From the NCBI RefSeq assembly GCF_014274465.1, contig NZ_CP060394.1:186001-250000 (forward strand): 64,000 nucleotides of DNA. The letters are read 5' to 3'. Position 1 is the first letter of the stretch, and each line of letters starts with the position of its first letter. Source of the DNA: Alloacidobacterium dinghuense (lineage in GTDB: Bacteria > Acidobacteriota > Terriglobia > Terriglobales > Acidobacteriaceae). Below are positions 1-8,966 of this stretch, one piece after another. A program made the position numbers and the translations under genes. The notes beneath the pieces were generated by a model, which was not told the DNA's origin, searched no databases, and saw only the letters and a program-made list of their open reading frames with translations.

Positions 1-2159
1 GCAGCCTCGCAAAGATTCGACCACGGCCAACAAATACACCTCATGGCGTAAAGCTGGAGAGGGCCGCGCGCTACGTCCCAGGCCCAGATGTTACCGGGCT
101 CTATCTGCTGAACTCATCCGAAGATCCCTGTTATGAGAATGTCGCGGCTCTGGGTGCTGAGTATATTGGCTGGACGCTCGTAGCGAATGAACAGGGAGGG
201 CCGAAGGTCTGTTTGTATCTGGAGCCTGATGGCAAATCGCGGGAGATAGCAGGCAAGCCGGATGGAGATGGATCATGGGAACAGGATCAATTGGGAGCGT
301 ATTTCGACCCGGCTGAATTGCTTTCGGATGAAAACCCGAAGGTTTACGAATATACCCCGGGCTATAGCAAGCGCGCATTGCTCGGTGGCTATCTTCCCGT
401 GGCCGATATCGGCGTGTGGAATCCTCAGTATCAATGCGGCTATGAAACCATGCTTCTGTTGCCACCGGGCACCGACGCGAAGCCCCTCGGGCGTGTTCGT
501 GTGATGATTCCGGAGGATCGGGCTGGTGCGTATTCGAGCATGCATGCTATTGCGAAGGATGCAGACGGCAGATCCTATGTAGATCGGTATTGGAACTGTT
601 CACCCGAGTCTTTTTACGCCGAGCTTGCGGGGATATGGAATCGTTGGTCGTCGCTCTATGAAACGGCGATGCAGGTCAGGATTCCCGATGAGTGGTTGTT
701 GAATGCTGCGCGCGCGAGCATCACGCTATCGCGGTGCAGCTATCGAGGACTTGAACCCACCTATCAGATCGGCGAGGGAGCTTACACGAAGATTCCCGAG
801 CGTAGTCATGCGCTCTTCCCTGTGGCCGAATATGAGTTCATCTGGGCGCAGCAAATCTGGAATCTTACCGATGATGCTGATGCTTATTATCAGTACTACC
901 TCGAAAAATACGTGTTGCCGAACGGGGATTTTGTGTACAACACGCAGGACCAGGTAGAAGCGCCGCTGAATGTCGGAGTTTTTCTCGCAAATTCGGCGCG
1001 TTCTTACGACTACAGCAGGAATCTCGATGCCTTGCAAAAGCGGCTGCCGATTCTCGATCGCATGATCGCTTTCGTCCTTAGGCGTTACGAGTACAGCAAA
1101 GAGATATTTTCTCCGGGCGACCGGCGCTATGGGCTGATCTACGGATCGCCGGAGGCGGATTTGGGTGATCCGAATAATGATTTTCCCAAGTCGCATCCGC
1201 TCTACTATCAGAATTCGGCCTGGATCTGGCGGGGGCTGAACGAGCATGCGCGCTGCCTCGCTCTTGCCGCGCAGGCCGGTCATGATGAAAGTCTCATCGG
1301 AGCCGCGACGCGATATGCGGGGATTGCGACGGAGATGCGGGCGAACATTCAGGCGTCGCTCGAAGCAACGCTTTCGCTCCGCACGCCGGAGATGAAGGCC
1401 GCGGGCATTTCTCCGTTCACACCGGACGATATTCATCGCCGTCCGACTGAATTAGCCAGCTACGAAAACCACCGCTTTATGCAGGATTGGTTCCTTGCCG
1501 ACTGGGGAGATCCAGCACTCGACCTCGGCCATCTGAAGCATCGTGAGTTGGCGGGCATGCAGATTCTTGGGCTCCACACGGACGGAGCCGAGGCGCGTAC
1601 GTCGAACTTTATGGACCATGGCAGCCTTGCAGTGAAGATCCGACAGGAAGACTATCGTCCATTTTTGCTGAATCTCTACGCGCTGGTTTGTTACGCTGCC
1701 GACTCTGGGAATCGCTATGCGCCCGAGGACGCCTTGATTCCCGGAAGCTTTGCAGGTGAGGGGAATCGGTATGGCTGGGCCTCCGTCATCAACAGCACGC
1801 TTCAGCCCTCGGTTGGCCTTCGCTGGCTGCTCTGTTATGAAGAATCGGATAAGGATGTGTGCCATCTGCAGAAGGCCGCGCCCAAACACTGGTTTGCAGC
1901 TGGAGAGACGATCGCGGTTGCGAAGTGCCCTACACGCTTTGGTCCGGTGAGCTGGTCGACGCGAGCCATATCCGACCGTCAGTGGAAGGTTATGCTCGAC
2001 GTCCCAAAAGGGTTCACGGGAGACATCATCATTCATATCCACCCCAGGGATGGAAAACCGGTACAAACAGCGTCGGTAGGAACGGTCGTGGGAAACGGCA
2101 TTGTGATACCTCGGGCCACGTTTGGGACACGCTCTCACTTTGAACTGGATGTCAGCTAG
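1..2159 (+). CDS. Glycosidase-like protein, 5' end outside window
   Basis: The frame is open from base 3 to the stop at 2157-2159 with no stop codon, so the gene enters from the left; about 718 residues are visible. An internal TTG at 213 would give 648 residues, but the upstream codons read as ordinary protein, so I treat the gene as truncated by the window. From about base 690 the protein alternates helical, aromatic-rich stretches, and an acidic GSPEADLGDP segment lies near 1143-1172. This resembles the six-hairpin (alpha/alpha)6 glycosidase superfamily, but I cannot assign a GH family. The last ~80 residues look like a beta-sandwich tail. A carbohydrate-active role is inference only. The signal peptide, if any, lies outside the window. 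Confidence 0.55.
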   Translation, partial: SLAKIRPRPTNTPHGVKLERAARYVPGPDVTGLYLLNSSEDPCYENVAALGAEYIGWTLVANEQGGPKVCLYLEPDGKSREIAGKPDGDGSWEQDQLGAYFDPAELLSDENPKVYEYTPGYSKRALLGGYLPVADIGVWNPQYQCGYETMLLLPPGTDAKPLGRVRVMIPEDRAGAYSSMHAIAKDADGRSYVDRYWNCSPESFYAELAGIWNRWSSLYETAMQVRIPDEWLLNAARASITLSRCSYRGLEPTYQIGEGAYTKIPERSHALFPVAEYEFIWAQQIWNLTDDADAYYQYYLEKYVLPNGDFVYNTQDQVEAPLNVGVFLANSARSYDYSRNLDALQKRLPILDRMIAFVLRRYEYSKEIFSPGDRRYGLIYGSPEADLGDPNNDFPKSHPLYYQNSAWIWRGLNEHARCLALAAQAGHDESLIGAATRYAGIATEMRANIQASLEATLSLRTPEMKAAGISPFTPDDIHRRPTELASYENHRFMQDWFLADWGDPALDLGHLKHRELAGMQILGLHTDGAEARTSNFMDHGSLAVKIRQEDYRPFLLNLYALVCYAADSGNRYAPEDALIPGSFAGEGNRYGWASVINSTLQPSVGLRWLLCYEESDKDVCHLQKAAPKHWFAAGETIAVAKCPTRFGPVSWSTRAISDRQWKVMLDVPKGFTGDIIIHIHPRDGKPVQTASVGTVVGNGIVIPRATFGTRSHFELDVS

Positions 2160-2277
2160 CCGGAGGTCCTGCGCTTACCGGAGTCCTGGCTTTAAGCTGT
2201 TCTATTTAAATCTGCTTATCCGGCTGGCAGGAGATTCGAAGGTTAAAGCTAAGCCGCAGAAGGACTTGGCTCGCAGA

Positions 2278-2628
2278 TTATTGTTGACTTGTCGGAGTAG
2301 CCGGGAGAGCTTCGACGCGCACGATCTTGCACTCAACCTGTTTGCCCTCGGGAGTTTTGATCTTTGCTTTCTTGCCGTCAATTTCGTACTTTACGCTGCT
2401 GCCAATAACGAAGTCGATCGCGTTCATTGACTTGTCCGGGTCAGTCCGGCAGGTGTATGTCTTGTCGCTCGTGTTAAAGGTGAGGTCGTAGGTCTGGTGC
2501 TTTTTCTTCTCAGGGGGATTTGCGGTGGGCTGGGAGTCTTTGAGCGTAGTCGTACCCTGGAGCTTTTTGTCTGCCAACGCCGGTATGGCCAGCGTTGCCA
2601 CCAGAAATGCAAGCGCAAACTTCCGCAT
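2278..2628 (-). CDS. Small secreted protein of unknown function
   Basis: This encodes 116 residues beginning with a typical signal peptide (MRKFALAFLVATLAIPALA, cleavage after ALA) and followed by a lysine-rich, hydrophilic mature part of about 97 residues. Two cysteines in the mature part (in TCRTD and VECKI) could form a disulfide in the periplasm. A strong ribosome binding site (GGAGGTGG) sits just before the ATG, which supports the start. The mature protein looks like a small beta-rich domain. I do not recognise a named family. It lies tail-to-tail with the glycosidase-like gene and upstream of nothing obvious, so context gives no function. Confidence 0.7.
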   Translation of the reverse strand: MRKFALAFLVATLAIPALADKKLQGTTTLKDSQPTANPPEKKKHQTYDLTFNTSDKTYTCRTDPDKSMNAIDFVIGSSVKYEIDGKKAKIKTPEGKQVECKIVRVEALPATPTSQQ

Positions 2629-2665
2629 AGCCCACCTCCGGATTCAATTGTGATTCCAGGTCCCG

Positions 2666-2950
2666 CTACTTCTCGATCTCGACTCCACGCCAGAAAGCTA
2701 TATGATTCTTGATGTTACGAGCTGCTGGTTTGGGATCAGGGTAGTACCAGGCGGCGTCCTGATTCTCCTGCCCGTCGACCAGGAGGCTATAGTAGCGCGC
2801 CAAGCCCTTCCAGGGGCACGTAGAGGTGGTGGAGCTCGAACGCAGGTACTCGCGCTTTACCGCTGACTCGGGAAAGTACACATTCCCTTCGACTGTCTCG
2901 TAAGTATCACTTTCTGCAATTACTTTCCCGTTCCAGACTGCCTTTGCCAT
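2666..2950 (-). CDS. DUF427 domain protein
   Basis: This encodes 94 residues matching the compact DUF427 fold: an N-terminal strand MAKAVWNGKVIAESD, the middle motif STCPWKGLARYY, and the C-terminal AAWYYPDPKPAA followed by IKNHIAFW. The length is normal for a single-domain member, so it looks complete. The biochemical role of the family is unknown, and nothing here adds to that. The ATG at 2950 has only a weak ribosome binding site (CGAAG). It probably follows its own promoter in the gap 2951-3320. Confidence 0.85.
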   Translation of the reverse strand: MAKAVWNGKVIAESDTYETVEGNVYFPESAVKREYLRSSSTTSTCPWKGLARYYSLLVDGQENQDAAWYYPDPKPAARNIKNHIAFWRGVEIEK

Positions 2951-3320
2951 CGATCTTCGTTACCCTTCCGCGAATCCAACCCCGTCTACATTAGCAGATG
3001 CTGGAGCGGAGGTAAAAGGCGCAGGGTGGAATTCTCGAGGAAATCAGAGACGCCGCCTGAAGGGGCGGGTTGGTCACATCTGTTTGATCTGGTTACGAGA
3101 ACAGGGGTAAGTTTAGCAATAACTATTGTGTTATCTGCAGCTTCGGAATAACACAAACGTGACCAAAAGTTGTTACTTTCGTTTGGTTGCAGCTTCATTT
3201 TCCAGCTAGAGATTGCCTTGGGAAAAGGTATGATGGCCCAACCGAAAATCTATAACTTACTCGGTTTAGTCCATTTACCTGGCTAGATTATAGTCTGTGG
3301 CAGAGCTGTAGGGAGGCGAC
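2951..3320. other. Intergenic region with divergent promoters and an inverted repeat
   Basis: This is a 370-base gap between the divergent DUF427 gene and the AAA+ gene. It holds a perfect 9-bp inverted repeat (3126-3134 and 3148-3156) and a possible -10 box TATAGT at 3289-3294 ahead of the AAA+ gene. A 70-codon minus-strand frame at 2986-3198 has no recognisable content and I do not call it. No RNA gene was seen. Confidence 0.5.
3126..3156. promoter_or_regulatory. 9-bp inverted repeat, possible operator
   Basis: TTGTGTTAT and ATAACACAA are exact reverse complements separated by 13 bases. The site lies about 165 bases before the AAA+ gene and 175 bases before the DUF427 gene, and no T-run follows, so an operator is more likely than a terminator. 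The binding protein is unknown. Confidence 0.4.
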
Positions 3321-4835
3321 TTGAAAGGGCGCATTCGACTGGGCGATCTTCTGATCGGGGCGAATCTCGTTACCGCCGAACAGGTGGAGAAGGCGCTCGA
3401 TTATCAGGGGCAATTCGGCGGTAAGCTAGGCGAGTTGCTGGTAGAGACGGGCGCTTTGTCACAAGAGAAGCTTGAAGCGTTCTTATATCGCATGCCGACC
3501 GAGCCGCAAAGTATTGCTGCCACGGGAATTCATGATTCAGACCTGCTGACGCTGCTGATCAAGCTTATCTACGCAGGACGGTTGGAGACGGTTCGGCAGT
3601 TTGTGGAAGCTATTAAACTGCCATACCACATCGTGTTAGAGCTCATACCGATGGCGATCGACCGGCAGTTGCTGCGTGCCTTGGGCATGCGCGACACGGA
3701 CAATCTGGTCGATATGAGCTATGCGCTCACGGAGGAAGGTCGCCGCCGCGCACAGGATGCGCTGCAGCAATCGAGGTATTCGGGGCCGGCTCCGGTAACG
3801 CTCGGTGAATTCACTGAAATGGTCAGCCGGCAGAAGCTTACGAACGAGACGGTGACCTATCCGCGAATTCGCAAAGCGCTGGGCGACCTGGTTTTTGACA
3901 GCAGCATGATTGAGAAAGCAGGTCCGGCGCTGAACGCCGGCAGATCGATGCTGCTGTATGGGCCACCGGGGAATGGCAAAACTTCGGTTGCTCTAAGTTT
4001 TTCCACTGTTTTTGATGATGTGATCTATATGCCCTATGCGGTGATGATTGAGGGGCAGATCATGCGTGTCTTCGACGCCAGCGTTCACACCGTGCTGGAG
4101 CCGCCGGTTGCGAGGGAAGATAATACATTTTCCTTTGTCCGGCAGGAGGAGTACGACACGCGCTGGGTGCCGTGCAAGAGGCCGTTCGTGATTGCGGGCG
4201 GAGAGCTGACGCTGGAGATGCTTGATCTGCGATACGATGCAGTGGCGAATTTCTATGAAGCTCCGCTGCATGTGAAGGCGCTGGGCGGGTGCTTCATTAT
4301 CGATGATTTCGGGCGTCAGCTGGTGAGTCCGTCAAACCTGCTGAACCGCTGGATTGTGCCACTGGAGAGCCGGGTGGACTATTTGAAGCTGCATACCGGC
4401 AAGAGCTTTACCATTCCGTTTGAAGAGCTGATTATTTTCTCGACGAACATCGATCCCGAAGACCTGATGGATCCGGCATTCCTGCGCCGGCTGCCCTACA
4501 AGATTGAGGTGGGCGCACCGACTCTGGACCTCTACCGGCAGATTTTCGACAAAGAGTGCGAGTGCGGAGGCCTGGTTCTTTCCGACGAGATGTTCGAACT
4601 CATTGTGCTGAAGATCACGGAGGAAAAGGGCTTGGAACTTGCAGCTTTTCAGCCGAAGTTCATTACCGATCAGGTGCTGGCCACCTGCCGTTTCATGGAC
4701 CAGTTGCCGCACTTTGAACCGCGATTTATCGATTATGCTATTGACAATTTGCGGGTGCACAGGCCGGGCGCCAAGGGGCCCGCTGCGGTTGAGTCGAGAA
4801 GTTTTGACGGGGCGTTGAGTTACATGGCGTCTTAG
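3321..4835 (+). CDS. AAA+ ATPase with N-terminal MshEN-like domain
   Basis: This encodes 504 residues from a TTG start preceded by GGGAGG. Residues about 4-55 carry two successive copies of the pattern RLGxxL...L..AL..Q / LGxLL...G......L, which is the MshEN (GspE/PilB N-terminal) motif known in other proteins to bind cyclic di-GMP. A helical linker follows (about 60-190). The AAA+ core has Walker A GPPGNGKTS at 214-222, a Walker B FIIDD ending in D328-D329, a sensor-1 segment FSTNID, and arginines in AFLRRLP. This resembles stand-alone MoxR-like or remodelling ATPases rather than a pilus motor, because the PilB-type core is absent. Substrate unknown. No type IV pilus genes lie nearby. A role as a c-di-GMP-controlled remodeller is inference. 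Confidence 0.75.
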   Translation: MKGRIRLGDLLIGANLVTAEQVEKALDYQGQFGGKLGELLVETGALSQEKLEAFLYRMPTEPQSIAATGIHDSDLLTLLIKLIYAGRLETVRQFVEAIKLPYHIVLELIPMAIDRQLLRALGMRDTDNLVDMSYALTEEGRRRAQDALQQSRYSGPAPVTLGEFTEMVSRQKLTNETVTYPRIRKALGDLVFDSSMIEKAGPALNAGRSMLLYGPPGNGKTSVALSFSTVFDDVIYMPYAVMIEGQIMRVFDASVHTVLEPPVAREDNTFSFVRQEEYDTRWVPCKRPFVIAGGELTLEMLDLRYDAVANFYEAPLHVKALGGCFIIDDFGRQLVSPSNLLNRWIVPLESRVDYLKLHTGKSFTIPFEELIIFSTNIDPEDLMDPAFLRRLPYKIEVGAPTLDLYRQIFDKECECGGLVLSDEMFELIVLKITEEKGLELAAFQPKFITDQVLATCRFMDQLPHFEPRFIDYAIDNLRVHRPGAKGPAAVESRSFDGALSYMAS

Positions 4836-4863
4836 CACATTTTCGGCTTGGCTTCCTGTCTCG

Positions 4864-4881
4864 GGCGTCAGGGATGACGCC
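4864..4881. terminator. Hairpin between convergent genes
   Basis: GGCGTCA-GGGA-TGACGCC forms a perfect 7-bp stem with a 4-base loop between the stops of the AAA+ gene and topA. The flanking T-run is short (CTTTG), so termination would be weak. Confidence 0.4.
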
Positions 4882-4907
4882 TTTGAGAGAGGATAGTCTT
4901 GAATCCG

Positions 4908-7508
4908 TTAAACAGCCTGTTCCACCAGCGGACCGTGGGTTTCGACGGTGGGTTTCTCAGCAACCGGTGCGTCGGCGATACGCTTTGAATAGCTGCAGGC
5001 CACGCCCGACTCTTCTTCGCCCTTCTTCTTGCGCTTCTTTGTGGTCTCTTCCTCGTCCGCTGCCGTGGGTTTCTTGTTATTCGGGCAGACAAGGTAGACA
5101 CCGGACTTGAGGGTCTTCTCCATCAGATAAGGCGATCCGCATTCCGGGCACTTCTTATCGACCGGCTTGTAGTTGGCCGTGAAGTCGCACTTCGGGTAGT
5201 TTTCGCAACCGTAGAAGAGGTTGCCGCGGCGCGCTTTTTTCTCGACAATCTGGCCATCTTTGCACTTCGGGCAGACGACGCCGATGGTGTTCTGCTTGAT
5301 GTACTTGCACTTGGGGTACGCCGAGCAGGAGATGAACTCACCGTACTGGCCTATGCGTTTGACGAGCTGGCTGCCGCACTTCGGGCACATCTCGTCGACT
5401 GGCTCGGGCGGTTTCTGCTGCTGTTTCTGATGCAAGCGGCGTACGGTCTTGCAAGGCGGGTCTTCGTTATAGCCGGGGCAGGCCATATACGGACCCCAGG
5501 GGCCGTTGCGCAACACCATTACGCGACCGCAGTTTTCGCAGTATTCTTCTTCCTGCTCGGCATCCTGACCCTCGGTCTGAAGGTTGGGCTTTGCCTCGAA
5601 ATTTTCGCGCGTGTAGGTGCAGCTGTCTTTTTTCTTCTTGTCGTAGGAACTGCAGGCATAGAAGGAGCCGAACTTGCCCCACTTCAGCACCAGCGGCGAG
5701 CCGCAGAGCGGACACTTCTCGTCCGTGGCCTTCTCCATCCGCTTGATGTCTTCCATATGCTTGCTGGCATCTACGAGCTCTTCGGCGAAGTGGCCGTAGA
5801 AGCCACTGAGTAAGTCGGTCCACTTTTCGCGGCCATCTTCGATGTCGTCTAGTTCTTCTTCGAGGCGCGCTGTGTACTTCGTGTCGAAGATATAGGGGAA
5901 GTTCTTCACCAGCAGATCAGTGACGACAGTGCCGATTTCTGTGGGAACGAAACGGCCCGAACGACCGCCGATCTTCTGCACGTACTCACGGTCCTGAATT
6001 GTATTAATGATGGACGCATAGGTGGACGGGCGGCCGATACCTTGCTCTTCGAGTTCCTTAACGAGCGAGGCTTCGTTATAGCGCGGAGGCGGCTCGGTGT
6101 AATGCTGCTCGGGCTTCAACTCGTGGAGCTTGAGCGACTGACCTTCATTGAGCGCAGGAAGTTTGTTCGCGAGGGCTTCGTCGTCTTCGTCCTTTTTATC
6201 CTTCGCTTCTTCGTAGACCTTGAGGAAGCCGTCAAACTTGAGCACTGAGCCGGTGACGCGAAAGTCATAGTTTCGATTGGCCTTGGCGGCGATATCGACG
6301 GTGGTCTGGTCGAAGACTGCGGGCATCATCTGCGATGCGACGAAGCGCTGCCAGATGAGCTTGTACAGCTTGTACTGCTCGTCGCTCAGGTAGCGGCGGA
6401 TTTCGTCGGGATGATGATTCACATCGGTCGGACGAATTGCTTCGTGTGCGTCTTGCGCGTCCTTCTTCGACTTGAAGGTGTTGGGTGTGGCGGGCAGATA
6501 GGGCGCGCCGAGTTTCTTCTTGATCCACTCGCGGACGTTGGTGATGGCTTCGGGCGCGACGCGCGTCGAGTCGGTACGCATGTAGGTGATGAGGCCGACG
6601 GTTTCGCTGCCGATTTCGACGCCTTCGTAGAGACGCTGCGCGACGCCCATGGTGCGCTTGACGTTGAAGCCGAGGCGACGCGCGGCGTCCTGCTGCAGCT
6701 TGCTGGTGGTGAACGGCGCGGTGGAGTTGCGCTTGCGCTCCTTGCTTTCGACACCGCGGACGGACCATGTTGCTTTTTTTAGCTGCGCGATGACTTCGTC
6801 GGTGATTTGCTGATCAGGCAGAGATGGCGCGTCGACTGTTTCGACTTTTGCGCGCTGGCCGTCGATGCCGATGAATCGCGCAGTAAACGGAGTTGATTCT
6901 TGTGCTTCGAGTTCGGCGTCGATGGTCCAGTATTCGACTGGGTTGAAGGCCTTGATTTCGCGCTCGCGCTCGACAATGAGGCGTACAGCAACGGTTTGCA
7001 CGCGTCCGGCGGAGAGGCCGCGGCGCACTTTGTCCCATAGTAGCGGCGAGACCTGGTAGCCTACGATGCGGTCAAGGACGCGGCGCGTAGTCTGCGCGTC
7101 GACCAGATGCGAGTCAACATTGCGGGCGTGCTGAAAGGCGTCTTTCACGGCTTTGGGCGTGATCTCGTTGAAAGTGACGCGATGGATCGCGTTCTTCTTG
7201 ACCACTTTGCTCAACTCGTCGGCAAGGTGCGCAGCAATGGCTTCGCCTTCGCGGTCAGGGTCAGGCGCGAGATAGACCTGGTCGGATTTTGCAGCGAGCT
7301 TCTTGAGGCGGTCGACGACTTTCTCTTTGCCGGGGATAACGATCAGCTCCGGCTCGAAGGTTCCGTCTTCAAGATCGACACCGATTTTGTTTTTGGGAAG
7401 GTCCTTAATATGTCCGACCGATGCTTCGACGGTGTAGTCCTTGCCCAAATATTTGCTGATCGTCTTTGCTTTCGCGGGGGATTCGACGATCACAAGCGCT
7501 TTGCTCAT
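4908..7508 (-). CDS. topA: DNA topoisomerase I
   Basis: This is type IA topoisomerase, which relaxes negative supercoils by single-strand passage. It is 866 residues from the ATG at 7508; an upstream in-frame extension of 16 codons exists, but the canonical N-terminus MSKALVIVESPAKAKTIS and a GAAGGG ribosome site fix the start. The Toprim domain carries the DPDREGEAIA motif. The active-site tyrosine is Y309 in the GLITYMRTDST motif. The C-terminus holds five zinc-ribbon repeats of the C-x2-C type, the last of which lacks its fourth cysteine (VCPNNKK), followed by a basic KKRKKK tail. Convergent with the AAA+ gene and followed upstream by dprA, a common neighbour pairing. Complete and normal in length. 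Confidence 0.97.
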   Translation of the reverse strand: MSKALVIVESPAKAKTISKYLGKDYTVEASVGHIKDLPKNKIGVDLEDGTFEPELIVIPGKEKVVDRLKKLAAKSDQVYLAPDPDREGEAIAAHLADELSKVVKKNAIHRVTFNEITPKAVKDAFQHARNVDSHLVDAQTTRRVLDRIVGYQVSPLLWDKVRRGLSAGRVQTVAVRLIVEREREIKAFNPVEYWTIDAELEAQESTPFTARFIGIDGQRAKVETVDAPSLPDQQITDEVIAQLKKATWSVRGVESKERKRNSTAPFTTSKLQQDAARRLGFNVKRTMGVAQRLYEGVEIGSETVGLITYMRTDSTRVAPEAITNVREWIKKKLGAPYLPATPNTFKSKKDAQDAHEAIRPTDVNHHPDEIRRYLSDEQYKLYKLIWQRFVASQMMPAVFDQTTVDIAAKANRNYDFRVTGSVLKFDGFLKVYEEAKDKKDEDDEALANKLPALNEGQSLKLHELKPEQHYTEPPPRYNEASLVKELEEQGIGRPSTYASIINTIQDREYVQKIGGRSGRFVPTEIGTVVTDLLVKNFPYIFDTKYTARLEEELDDIEDGREKWTDLLSGFYGHFAEELVDASKHMEDIKRMEKATDEKCPLCGSPLVLKWGKFGSFYACSSYDKKKKDSCTYTRENFEAKPNLQTEGQDAEQEEEYCENCGRVMVLRNGPWGPYMACPGYNEDPPCKTVRRLHQKQQQKPPEPVDEMCPKCGSQLVKRIGQYGEFISCSAYPKCKYIKQNTIGVVCPKCKDGQIVEKKARRGNLFYGCENYPKCDFTANYKPVDKKCPECGSPYLMEKTLKSGVYLVCPNNKKPTAADEEETTKKRKKKGEEESGVACSYSKRIADAPVAEKPTVETHGPLVEQAV

Positions 7509-7665
7509 TTTTCCCTTCAATTCACGGGCATCGTTCGCCCAACTTACAGACTGCACTTAATTCTTATGGAAGCTATCACGGTTTGCCGCGATGAATCCAG
7601 CGCGCACATCTCTACAGACGCAGAATTCTGCGATTCGATACATGACATCAACGCTTTCGGGAATG

Positions 7666-8865
7666 TCAAAAACTTTTAACGTAGTTCTTGCCCGGAAGTT
7701 GTTTGATGCGCCCTGCAAGCTCCAGTTCAAAGAGTGCGGTGAACACTTCCGATGAACTCAGCTCAGGCTCCAGCTTTTCCATGATCTCGTCAAGTTGCAG
7801 GGCTTCGTCGTGGCGAAGCGCGCTCATGACCCGAGTCTCGGCAGGCGGCAGGGGAGCTTCCTCAAATAACGATGCAGCAGGTTGGGCTTTCGATGCAAAC
7901 TCCCATTCTGCCTCAATTTCAAGGCGCACCTGTGACGGCAACTCTTCCCATACGTCTTCCCACGTAGCAACGAGCTTTGCGCCCTGCTTTATCAATGTGT
8001 TAGGTCCCCATGCATTCTTGGTCGTGACATTGCCGGGGACGGCGAAGACATCGCGGTTCTGCTCAAGCGCGCAGCGTGCGGTCACGCGTGTGCCGCTGTG
8101 CTCGCCCGCTTCGACGACGAGCACGCCGACGCTCATTCCGCTAATGATGCGATTGCGCTTGGGAAAATTTTGCGGAGCAGGGAATGTTCCCGTTGGCATC
8201 TCGGAAACGATGGCGCCACCGCTCGCGAGAATCTGCTCGGCGAGCGACTTGTTTTCTTTGGGGTAAATAACGTCGATGCCTGTGCCCCAGACGGCGACGG
8301 TTTTGCCTTTTGCTGCGAGCGCTCCCTTGTGAGCGGCGGTGTCGACGCCGCGCGCCATGCCGCTGAGAATGACCATGCCGCGTGCGGCGAGATCGCGCGA
8401 AAGCATCTCAGACATGCCCGATCCGTAAGGAGTGGGATGCCGCGTGCCGACGACAGCGATGGAGGACTTTGCCAGAAGCTTCGCATCGCCCCGTATCCAG
8501 AGCAATGCAGGAGCGTCGAAGATCTCGCGGAGACGTTCAGGGTAATCGGGATCGTTGTATGCGAGGAAGTTTGCGCCTGACTTGATGAGAGCTTCGATCT
8601 CTGTGTTCGCTGCGTCTAACGCTTTGCCGTCGGCAATGAACTGCACTGCCTGAACCGGGAATTGAAGCGCTTCTAGTCCGGTAAGTGGGAGATGCAGGAT
8701 ATCCTCGGCTGATCCTACTTCACGAATGGCACGCAGGACGCGGCGCGGGCCGAGACCGGGCGTGAGCGCGAGAGCGAGCCAGGAGAGACGCTCCTGGTCA
8801 ACGAATTCTACTGCTGCTGGCGATTCTGCGCTGGAGGGCAAGGTGGAGTCGATATTTGTGGTCAA
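7666..8865 (-). CDS. dprA: DNA processing protein DprA (Smf)
   Basis: This cytosolic protein loads RecA on incoming single-stranded DNA during natural transformation. It has 399 residues, with an N-terminal helical/HhH region (TPGLGPRR), a Rossmann core carrying GTRHPT at 140-145 and SGMARGVDTAAH at 168-179, and a C-terminal winged-helix domain from about 340. The start is a TTG at 8865 with a weak ribosome site (CTGAGG). It lies upstream of topA on the same strand with a 157-base gap, and divergent from mqnA. With cinA at 16.4 kb this is one of two competence-associated genes here, though both are widespread in non-competent bacteria. Confidence 0.95.
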   Translation of the reverse strand: MTTNIDSTLPSSAESPAAVEFVDQERLSWLALALTPGLGPRRVLRAIREVGSAEDILHLPLTGLEALQFPVQAVQFIADGKALDAANTEIEALIKSGANFLAYNDPDYPERLREIFDAPALLWIRGDAKLLAKSSIAVVGTRHPTPYGSGMSEMLSRDLAARGMVILSGMARGVDTAAHKGALAAKGKTVAVWGTGIDVIYPKENKSLAEQILASGGAIVSEMPTGTFPAPQNFPKRNRIISGMSVGVLVVEAGEHSGTRVTARCALEQNRDVFAVPGNVTTKNAWGPNTLIKQGAKLVATWEDVWEELPSQVRLEIEAEWEFASKAQPAASLFEEAPLPPAETRVMSALRHDEALQLDEIMEKLEPELSSSEVFTALFELELAGRIKQLPGKNYVKSF

Positions 8866-8966
8866 TAGACACAGCCTCAGCGATGCTTTTCTCTTGGCGA
8901 ATTTGCTCGGAGATTAGCCGTCACGCGAGGCAAAGTCAAGTTACGGACGCGTTGTTACACTAACGA

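Noticed and set aside
726-1436. 236-codon minus-strand open frame inside the glycosidase-like gene
   Set aside because: It is opposite a clearly coding frame, is Arg-rich and has no recognisable motif; a shadow of high-GC codon usage.
2986-3198. 70-codon minus-strand frame before the AAA+ gene
   Set aside because: It spans the inverted repeat and promoter region and lacks any motif.
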